From SKLM01 sp964450435 (lineage in GTDB: Bacteria > Chloroflexota > Anaerolineae > B4-G1): a stretch of 30,674 bases of DNA. The notes under the pieces were generated by a model. The model made no database searches and was not told the DNA's origin. It saw only the letters and a program-made list of their open reading frames with translations. The stretch spans positions 1 to 30,674 of the forward strand of contig CAYVCX010000034.1 in assembly GCA_964450435.1 (NCBI GenBank). The letters are read 5' to 3'. Positions within the stretch are counted from its first letter, which is position 1, and each line of letters opens with the position of its first letter. A program made the position numbers and the translations under genes. Positions 1-5,530 of the stretch are shown here, piece after piece.

Positions 1-67
1 TTTTCTGTCCTCAAGCTGACTTGTCAGTTGTTAAGGTGCGAAATATAGGCTAAGTAGGTGCTCATTG
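1..67 (-). other. Spacer upstream of the expected atpE, at the window edge
   Basis: This is the 67-base stretch following atpB on the minus strand. Read on that strand it has no ORF, but a GAGGA motif lies at 12-8, about seven bases before the edge. That is the normal distance from a Shine-Dalgarno to a start codon, so the next gene should begin just outside the window. In N-ATPase operons (order D-C-Q-R-B-E-F-A-G) that gene is atpE, the c-ring subunit. The identity is inferred from gene order only. Confidence 0.5.
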
Positions 68-742
68 TCATTCTGCCTCCTCCGCCTCCTCAAGGCCCGA
101 GCTGATGTACACGGCCGCCAGGGCGGTGAAGATGTAAGCCTGCAGCAAACCCGTGAAGATGTTGAGTCCGATGACCGGTAGCGGCACAACTAGCGGGACC
201 AATGTGAAGACGACCAAAACGATCAACTCCGTGCTTAGCACATTCCCGAACAGACGAACTGCCAACGATACGGTGCGGCTAACCTGCCCGACGATCTCCA
301 ACGGGAAAACGAAGACCGGGGAGGCCAGGTTTCTCAGATAGCCTACAATGCCTTGCTGCTGCATGCCGTAGTAATGGACCGAGAGGAAAACGACGACCGC
401 AAGGGCTACCGGCGTATTCAAGTCTCGTGTCGGAGCCACCACCATCAGGAGGTGCCCGCCCGGGAGCGGGAAGCTGGGGATCACGCTTAACACGTTGGCG
501 AAGCCAACAAAGATCGCCAGTGATCCCAGGAAGGGGATGTACTCCCTGACGGGATGGTCCCCGATTAGGCTCGAGATCAGATCCTCCAGGAAATCGAGAA
601 GCATCTCCAATATCGTCGGTCTCTTTCGCCGGATCAAGACAGCCAGCCCGATGATGATCGCCATCATCAGCCACGTTGAGACTACTGTATCGCGCACCCC
701 AATCCCAAAAACAGAGAAGACAACTCGCGGAAAGAAATCCAT
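68..742 (-). CDS. atpB: N-ATPase F0 subunit a
   Basis: Membrane stator subunit of an F-type ATPase of 224 residues. It provides the two half-channels and the essential arginine facing the c-ring. The sequence is almost wholly hydrophobic with five or so membrane segments. The diagnostic helix carries SLAVRLFGN at about residues 159-167, and Arg163 is the stator arginine. The protein begins at ATG 742, with a GGGAG about ten bases upstream, and lies 21 bases after atpR. It is shorter at the N-terminus than the E. coli subunit, as is usual for N-type a subunits. It is the fifth gene of a minus-strand atpD-C-Q-R-B run. Whether the enzyme moves Na+ or H+ cannot be judged here because the c subunit is outside the window. 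Confidence 0.93.
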   Translation of the reverse strand: MDFFPRVVFSVFGIGVRDTVVSTWLMMAIIIGLAVLIRRKRPTILEMLLDFLEDLISSLIGDHPVREYIPFLGSLAIFVGFANVLSVIPSFPLPGGHLLMVVAPTRDLNTPVALAVVVFLSVHYYGMQQQGIVGYLRNLASPVFVFPLEIVGQVSRTVSLAVRLFGNVLSTELIVLVVFTLVPLVVPLPVIGLNIFTGLLQAYIFTALAAVYISSGLEEAEEAE

Positions 743-763
743 TAGACCTATACTCCCGTAGGC

Positions 764-1072
764 TCAGCCCCTGACCTGCTCAGGCATGCTTCGATACAGC
801 CCGCGTCCCTTCGTACCCAACCAGATGACGACGGCCGACCGGGTGATCCACAGTCCCCCGAAGGCGAGTATTCCGGGGACGATGCCCCGCCTCAGACCTG
901 CTGCCAGCAATCCGGCGACCGCGCTAAGACGCAGAACCATCCCTCCCACCACGAGGATCAGCGACGCAGTGGCTGCTTCCGTCGAAATCGAGGACACCGT
1001 CCTCCAGCGCGTCAGTGCGTTCACCATACCGACACCCGCTCCGGCTACGGACCACAGCCACAGGTAGCTCAC
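764..1072 (-). CDS. atpR: N-ATPase membrane subunit AtpR
   Basis: Small hydrophobic protein of 102 residues with three predicted membrane segments (about 3-20, 33-58 and 66-86). It matches the place and character of AtpR, the subunit specific to N-type ATPases that sits between atpQ and atpB and is thought to help assemble or insert the c-ring. Arginines flank and sit within the hydrophobic segments, for example in VLRLSAV and WITRSAV, as expected for AtpR. The GTG start at 1072 overlaps the atpQ stop in a GTGA junction, which implies translational coupling. The identification rests mainly on operon order plus membrane topology, since the family is poorly conserved in sequence. Confidence 0.8.
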   Translation of the reverse strand: MSYLWLWSVAGAGVGMVNALTRWRTVSSISTEAATASLILVVGGMVLRLSAVAGLLAAGLRRGIVPGILAFGGLWITRSAVVIWLGTKGRGLYRSMPEQVRG

Positions 1073-1338
1073 TTCTCCGAGTCTCCCTCCTCCCTTTCGC
1101 GAGGATCGAACCGCCGCGAGTGCTCACCCACGCGGCGGATCGCTCGGATCACGTTGTAGAAACCGGCGGCGATCCCCAGCATCAGGAAGCTGAGGGTGAA
1201 GACATAGGTTGTGCTCAGCAGCCGGTCAACGCCGCGCCCGACCAGTGCCCCCCCGAAGATCGGCAGCGCTAGGTCCCATCCCAGTGATGTCGCTCGCAGC
1301 GCTTCTCGCCAGATGCTGCCCCTATCCTTCCTCGCCAC
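1069..1338 (-). CDS. atpQ: N-ATPase accessory protein AtpQ (AtpI/AtpZ-like)
   Basis: Protein of 89 residues with two membrane helices (about 20-38 and 44-67) and a charged C-terminal tail. The GxxLVGRGVDRLL and LGIAAGFYNVIRAI segments resemble the AtpZ/AtpI family of small ATPase assembly or ion-uptake proteins. In N-ATPase operons this position is occupied by AtpQ. The GTG start at 1338 has GGAG a few bases upstream and overlaps the end of atpC by 17 bases. Its stop overlaps the atpR start. The tight overlaps support one co-translated operon. The exact role is unproven in the family, with c-ring assembly or Mg2+/Ca2+ handling proposed for AtpZ/I relatives. Confidence 0.8.
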   Translation of the reverse strand: MARKDRGSIWREALRATSLGWDLALPIFGGALVGRGVDRLLSTTYVFTLSFLMLGIAAGFYNVIRAIRRVGEHSRRFDPREREEGDSEK

Positions 1339-1711
1339 CGTTCTCCAATATGCTCTCTAATTCCCCCTCCAGCCTTGCCCGCAGCTCCCGCGCCAGGCGC
1401 TCGAACTTCCTCTCCTCCCCAACGCCTTGTGGCTTTCGCGCTTCGGGGGCCTCAAGCGTTGCACGCGTGAAAACCATCACCTCGCTATCCTGAATCTGAA
1501 GAATCCCTGCCTCGATGGTAACGGTGTGCTCACCCGCTTCGTCCCTGTACCGCAGCGGGGCCGTTGCCGTCTCTGCCAGGAGCGGGGCGTGACCGGGGTA
1601 GATGCTGATGCCCGTGGCGTCCGCTAGCCGTACGTGAACCCATTCGACTTCGTCCACCTCCAGAAGGATCTCGGCCGGCGTAAGCACTCGCAGGCGGAGC
1701 GGTCTAGCCAC
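1322..1711 (-). CDS. atpC: N-ATPase F1 subunit epsilon
   Basis: Central-stalk epsilon subunit of 129 residues. It has an N-terminal beta-sandwich: LRLRVLTPAEIL, then ISIYPGHAPLLAE (the conserved GHAPLL element), then a beta hairpin ending near MVFTRA. A C-terminal helical tail rich in Arg and Glu follows. I place the start at GTG 1711, which overlaps the atpD stop by eight bases and has GGAG seven bases upstream. The reading frame is open further upstream (to 1810), but that stretch lies inside atpD and encodes nothing epsilon-like. In N-ATPase operons atpC directly follows atpD, as here, unlike the usual F-ATPase order. Confidence 0.9.
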   Translation of the reverse strand: MARPLRLRVLTPAEILLEVDEVEWVHVRLADATGISIYPGHAPLLAETATAPLRYRDEAGEHTVTIEAGILQIQDSEVMVFTRATLEAPEARKPQGVGEERKFERLARELRARLEGELESILENGGEEG

Positions 1712-3116
1712 TGGTCGTCTCCGATCCCAGCCGTTCAGCATTTTCGACGGCTTCGTCGATGCTGCCGACCATGTAGAACGCCGACTCTGGAAGGTCATCG
1801 TGCTTGCCATCCAGAATCTCGCGGAAGCCGCGCAGCGTCTCTTCCAGCGGCACGTAACGGCCCGCCATGCCGGTGAAGGGCTCGGCGACGAAGAGTGGTT
1901 GCGTGAGGAAGCGCTGTATCCGGCGTGCTCGATCGACGGTCAGGCGGTCCTGCTCGTTCAGTTCTTCCTTTCCCAGTATGGCGATAACATCGCGAAGCTC
2001 CTCGTACCGCCCCAGCGTCTCGCGCACCGCATTCGCGGTGGCGAAGTGTTCCTCACCGACGCCCTCTTCCGTCAGCAGTGAGCTGGCCGAATCCAGTGGA
2101 TCGATGGCCGGGTAGAAGCCGCGGCTGGCCTGCCGTCGCGTGAGAATAGTTGTCGCGTCCAGGTGCGCGAATGTGGCGACCACCGCCGGATCGGTCATAT
2201 CGTCAGCCGGAACGTACACCGCCTGCACCGAGGTGGTGCTGGCCGTGGCGGTCGTCGTGATGCGCTCCTGAAGCTCTCCCATCTCCGTCTCGAGGGTGGG
2301 CTGGTAGCCGACCGTGCTGGGCAGTCGTCCCAGAAGTGCAGACACTTCGGCTCCTGCCTGGACATAGCGGAAGATGTTGTCGATGAAGATCAGTGCCTCC
2401 TGCTCCTCCCGGTCACGGAAGTACTCGGCCATTGTCAGTGCTGTAAGCGCCACCCGAAGGCGCGCCCCCGGCGGCTCCTTCATCTGACCAAAGACCAGGA
2501 TCGTGCTCTCCAGAACGCCACTGCGGCGAAGCTCCCGCCATAAGTCGTTCCCCTCACGGCTCCGTTCACCCACGCCGGCGAACAGGGCGATCCCCTCGTG
2601 CTCCTCGATAGTGTGGCGCATAAGCTCGATCATTAGCAGCGTCTTGCCCACCCCTGCACCGCCGAAGAGCGCGATCTTGCCTCCGCGAGGATAAGGGGTC
2701 AACAGGTCCAGTGCCTTGATACCTGTGATGAAAGCCTGTTCCGCTACCCGCTGGTCCTGCATCGCCGGGGGACTGACGTGGATCGAGTGACGCTCCGTGT
2801 CCCCAAGCTGGGGGCCGTCGTCAATCGTCTCCCCCAGAACGTTGAACATCCGGCCCAGTGTCCCGCGCCCCACCGGGACCTGGATTGGCTGACCGGTGTC
2901 CCGCACCGATAGGCCCCGCCGCAGCCCCGATGTGCCGGCCATAGCAACAGCACGGATGACGTGGGGGCTGACGTGCTCCTCGACCTCCACGACCAGGTCA
3001 GGCTGCTCCTCTCTGTCGATGATCAAGGCGTTGTGGATGCTGGGGAGATCACCCGAGGGGAACTCGGCGTCGACTACCACCCCGGCTACGCGCACAACTC
3101 TTCCTGTTCTCTTCAC
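1704..3116 (-). CDS. atpD: N-ATPase F1 subunit beta
   Basis: Catalytic beta subunit of 470 residues. The N-terminal beta-barrel starts TGRVVRVAGVVVDAEF. The nucleotide-binding domain follows, with Walker A GGAGVGKT at 152-159 and GVGERSREGNDL at 181-192 (Glu184 is the catalytic carboxylate position). The Walker B region is ALIFIDNIFRY and the C-terminal helical domain ends near residue 460. The start is GTG 3116 with GGAGGA eight bases upstream. It is the first gene of the operon and is followed at once by epsilon. Beta first, then C-Q-R-B, is the diagnostic order of N-ATPases, which usually occur as a second ATPase in a genome. The alpha, b and gamma genes should lie left of the window. Confidence 0.96.
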   Translation of the reverse strand: MKRTGRVVRVAGVVVDAEFPSGDLPSIHNALIIDREEQPDLVVEVEEHVSPHVIRAVAMAGTSGLRRGLSVRDTGQPIQVPVGRGTLGRMFNVLGETIDDGPQLGDTERHSIHVSPPAMQDQRVAEQAFITGIKALDLLTPYPRGGKIALFGGAGVGKTLLMIELMRHTIEEHEGIALFAGVGERSREGNDLWRELRRSGVLESTILVFGQMKEPPGARLRVALTALTMAEYFRDREEQEALIFIDNIFRYVQAGAEVSALLGRLPSTVGYQPTLETEMGELQERITTTATASTTSVQAVYVPADDMTDPAVVATFAHLDATTILTRRQASRGFYPAIDPLDSASSLLTEEGVGEEHFATANAVRETLGRYEELRDVIAILGKEELNEQDRLTVDRARRIQRFLTQPLFVAEPFTGMAGRYVPLEETLRGFREILDGKHDDLPESAFYMVGSIDEAVENAERLGSETTSG

Positions 3117-3147
3117 AGACTCGCTCCTCCAATTTGCTCCACGCCGT

Positions 3148-3156
3148 AGTATACCA
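3148..3156 (-). promoter_or_regulatory. Extended -10 promoter of the atp operon
   Basis: On the minus strand TGG-TATACT (3156-3148) is an extended -10 element. Transcription would start near 3141, about 25 bases before the GTG of atpD and just upstream of its ribosome-binding site. No convincing -35 hexamer is present, which is typical of extended -10 promoters. Prediction from sequence only. Confidence 0.5.
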
Positions 3157-3516
3157 TGAACCGGGTGGCTCGAGTAGCGTCACCAGGCGCTGACTTGCAG
3201 TCAACGCTGGATCCGTTCGGAAGTATGTCCTTTGATGGCCGATTGGCCACGCCTGTCGCGCGAGCGAGTGCATATCTCGCCCGTCCATCTCCCTATGATG
3301 ACAGGAGCAGTGGCGTCACGGGGCTCGGCCTCGGTGGAGTTGCCTGAGAGCTGGGTTGGGGGGTTGCAGTTTCAGTGGTCACGCTGCGGGCGCACGGCGC
3401 GGCAGTGATCAGTCCTGCCTGCCACCGAGATACCGCTAAGTCAACGCGACGCGCTGTGCAGACGTCGTCGACACTACTGAACCGCTCTGGACCGCGTACT
3501 GAGGCTGGCTGCTTTC
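3157..3516. other. Intergenic region between atpD and the 214-residue ORF
   Basis: About 360 bases upstream of the atp promoter, lying after the stop of the next minus-strand gene. I see no ORF with coding character, no tRNA-like fold and no clear terminator with a T-run. A TTGACT hexamer occurs on the minus strand at 3204-3199, but it is 45 bases from the atp -10 and so is not its partner. Confidence 0.5.
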
Positions 3517-4161
3517 TCAGTGCGCTGGTTGCTGTCCGCCCAGCGCCTCCACCGCCGGGCGCACGGCCTCAGGCGTCGGGTCTCGCAAAGCCTCTCCAGG
3601 AGCAGGGCGGTCGCCCAGGACGATGGTGACCGTGCCTCGGCGGCACGGGATGACCAGATCCACCACGTAGTCCGCGTCGCCGTCACGGAGCAGGAACTCA
3701 CGCTCTGGCTGGAGATCCGCCTCCTTCAGGGTGACGTATAAGCCGTCAGCTCCCGAAGCGTAGAGATCGTTGATCTCCTCGGCGGCGATGAAGCGGTCCC
3801 AGGTCGATTCGATGAAGGCTACCCTGCGCCAACGGAGGCTGGGGATAGGATCCTCCAGCTTCAACATCGGCCCCAGCTGGAGCTTGTAGTAAGGGTCGTC
3901 AGCGCGAGGATGGTCGTCCTGATCGGGCAGAAGGTCGCGGCGACGCACCAGTTCGTGGCCCTCCACCGCTGAGTAGTAGTGGATGGCCCACTTCTCGTTG
4001 CCAAATGCTCTGGTGAAGTAGAATGCCAAAACGACAGCCTCGGTGGTGCTGTCTGGCGCGTGCCGCTTTGGAACCCGGTACCAACCCTCGTCGCGCGCGA
4101 TAGCGAAGTCGCGGTGGCTGTTCATGACACCGACCAGGACGCGATCCGAAGGGTAGAACAT
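3517..4161 (-). CDS. Conserved-looking protein of unknown function
   Basis: I do not recognise this 214-residue protein with confidence. It opens MFYPSDRVLVGVMNSHRDF and continues with EGWYRVPKRHAP, AFYFTRAFGNEKWAIHYYS and RRDLLPDQDDHPRADDPYYKLQL. That aromatic- and arginine-rich pattern looks like a folded, probably nucleic-acid-related cytoplasmic protein. It has no signal peptide or membrane segment. Near the C-terminus, DADYVVDLVIPCRRGTV has a faint resemblance to the core strand of PD-(D/E)XK nucleases, but the second catalytic cluster is not evident. The start is ATG 4161, chosen because GGAGGT lies six bases upstream. It follows the selenoprotein msrA by 51 bases on the same strand and is probably co-transcribed with it. 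Confidence 0.75.
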   Translation of the reverse strand: MFYPSDRVLVGVMNSHRDFAIARDEGWYRVPKRHAPDSTTEAVVLAFYFTRAFGNEKWAIHYYSAVEGHELVRRRDLLPDQDDHPRADDPYYKLQLGPMLKLEDPIPSLRWRRVAFIESTWDRFIAAEEINDLYASGADGLYVTLKEADLQPEREFLLRDGDADYVVDLVIPCRRGTVTIVLGDRPAPGEALRDPTPEAVRPAVEALGGQQPAH

Positions 4162-4212
4162 GACGGCACCTCCGCCATCTGCGAATGGGTGTCCTTCCGG
4201 CACTGGACGCCC

Positions 4213-5052
4213 TTACCAGGTTTCGACCTCTTCACCAGCCGGGCTGTGACCCAGACGTGGCTCGGCGACCTCCCGCAGCGTCTCCTGTCCCTCTGGCGAG
4301 AGGCCCAGTTTGCCGATCTCCTTCTCCAACTGCTCCAGCGTCCCGTGGCCTCCGACGTATCCGTTGACGCGCGCTGCGACGGTGGACTCCACGAAGCTGT
4401 CGGCGTCTGGGTACATTGCTTCGAGTTCCCGCGTCAAATCCCGGACTCCGCGTAGGTAATACTTCTGATGATAGTCCTCGGCCCGCCAGAAGCCAGCGTA
4501 GGGCACAATCGCCGCGTAGATCCTCTCCCCCTTGTCGGCCTCTTGTTGATTCTTCGCTGCTTCCGCCAGTTGTCTCTGCTCGTCGTCGTGGAAGAAGATG
4601 ATCGATGCGTATTGCTGCGAGGCTGGCTGTCTGGTCGGGCTGTGGTTGCTCCAGAAAATGTCCAGGAGCTCCTCGTAGGTGGTCTGCTCTGGATCGTAGT
4701 CGATTTGGATCGTCTCGCTGTGATCCCCGAGGCTGCCGTATGTAGGATTGCTCGTAGATCCGCCTGCGTATCCGACGCGCGTCCGAATGACGCCGGGAAC
4801 ACTCCCGAACCGGGAGTCCGGGCCCCAGAATCACCCCTTGGCGAACGTGGCCGTCTTCGTCGCTGCCGAAGGGTTCGTGTCGATGGGCGGCACCTCCGAG
4901 TGCGTCTCCAATGGTCTTCCTCTCGTGACGACTCTGGCCCTCTCCCTTGTCGACACCAGCACGAATGCCCCGATCGCTACCATCACTGCCAGGCTCACTG
5001 CGAGCGCAGCATACTTGACCCTCTGATGTGTCGGCTCGGACAGTCTCTTCAT
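4213..5052 (-). CDS. msrA: Selenocysteine-containing, membrane-anchored methionine sulfoxide reductase A
   Basis: Reduces methionine-S-sulfoxide in proteins. The frame runs from the N-terminal anchor to the stop at 4213, interrupted only by TGA at 4831-4833. That codon is exactly where MsrA has its catalytic cysteine: upstream ATFAKG, downstream FWGPDSRFGSVPGV (family motif GCFWG). Family motifs continue in the same frame: RVGYAGG, GDHSETIQIDYDP, SPTRQPAS and AEDYHQKYYLR. Neither half contains any cysteine, so Sec would be the only redox residue. A membrane helix (VKYAALAVSLAVMVAIGAFV, about residues 12-31 from ATG 5052) would place the enzyme outside the cytoplasm. Start uncertain: 5118, 5097 and TTG 5136 are in frame, but a promoter overlaps 5109-5136. 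With the 5052 start the protein has 279 residues and Sec is residue 74. The alternative is a single nonsense mutation, which I consider less likely. Confidence 0.85.
4793..4821 (-). promoter_or_regulatory. Bacterial SECIS-like hairpin following the in-frame TGA of msrA
   Basis: After TGA (4833-4831) come 13 bases, then a perfect six-pair stem, ACTCCC (4817-4812) with GGGAGT (4806-4801), closed by the loop GGTTC (4811-4807). A seventh G-C pair can form inside the loop. A lower CCGG/CCGG stem (4821-4818 with 4796-4793) extends it across a four-base bulge. The loop begins with GG and lies about 20 bases after the TGA. Both points match the known requirements for SelB recognition in bacterial SECIS elements (stem-loop shortly downstream, G in the first two loop positions). 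The hairpin is inside the coding sequence, as expected in bacteria. Confidence 0.7.
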
Positions 5053-5108
5053 TGGCGCAGTTGATTCCACCTGACTTCGGATGTCGACATACTCCATCTG
5101 CACCAGGG

Positions 5109-5136
5109 ATTCTAGCATAGTCGGCGTTGGGGACAA
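5109..5136 (-). promoter_or_regulatory. Probable msrA promoter
   Basis: Minus strand: TTGTCC (5136-5131), 16 bases, then TAGAAT (5114-5109) preceded by TGC, which makes an extended -10. Transcription would begin near 5102. This argues that the msrA start is ATG 5097 (almost leaderless) or, more comfortably, ATG 5052 with a leader of about 50 bases. Confidence 0.45.
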
Positions 5137-5226
5137 CTCGACGGTCCAAGGACGGCTCTGTCTCCCATCGCCCGCTTACCCTGACCAGGTGCGTGGCAGG
5201 CCCGGGAGAGCGTGCCGCGACAGGGT

Positions 5227-5255
5227 TTGTCAAATGAGTCCGGGCGTGTTAGAAT
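5227..5255 (+). promoter_or_regulatory. Sigma-70-type promoter of the glycoside hydrolase cluster
   Basis: TTGTCA (5227-5232), exactly 17 bases, then TAGAAT (5250-5255). Five of six consensus positions match in each hexamer. Transcription would begin near 5262, which leaves a leader of about 270 bases before the first gene. The divergent msrA promoter is about 90 bases away. Confidence 0.65.
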
Positions 5256-5530
5256 ACGCGCCGTCGCTGACAAGGTGCCCAATGAAGTCGCCTCGCCCTC
5301 GCGTCTGCCTGCCGCTACGTTGCGGGCTGATCCCTCTGGAAGCCGTTGTGGGAGGTCGTGGGTTTGACTGGGGAGGAGCGCGGGCATCGTGAGAGGTCTC
5401 ACTCTTCGAACGGGCCACCGCGAGTTGCTTGGCTCGGGGACTTCGATGCTTCATCAGCGATCAGTGCCGAGGACATCTCGACGGCACAGCCTGATGAAGC
5501 AGGTGTACTGCAGCGCGAGAGGAGGAATCC
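5256..5530 (+). other. Long untranslated leader of the first glycoside hydrolase gene
   Basis: About 275 bases with no convincing ORF. It contains a compact inverted repeat, GTGAGA-GG-TCTCAC (5389-5402), which could be an operator or a small hairpin. It ends with the ribosome-binding site GAGAGGAGG before the ATG at 5531. I see no known riboswitch signature. Confidence 0.4.

Noticed and set aside
1100..1115. A tRNA T-loop-like motif (GGTTCGATCC on the minus strand)
   Set aside because: It lies inside atpQ and no acceptor, D or anticodon arms can be drawn around it.
4831..4833. General reassignment of TGA to an amino acid
   Set aside because: TGA ends rtcA, thpR, atpQ, atpB and other genes at sensible places, so only the msrA TGA needs special reading.
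4232..5233. A 333-codon minus-strand frame across the msrA region
   Set aside because: It is a shadow in another frame of msrA. Its product is low-complexity Arg/Ser/Gly, while the MsrA frame carries all family motifs on both sides of the TGA.
5229..5234. A perfect minus-strand TTGACA as the msrA -35 box
   Set aside because: No -10-like hexamer lies 16-18 bases downstream. The better msrA promoter is at 5109-5136.
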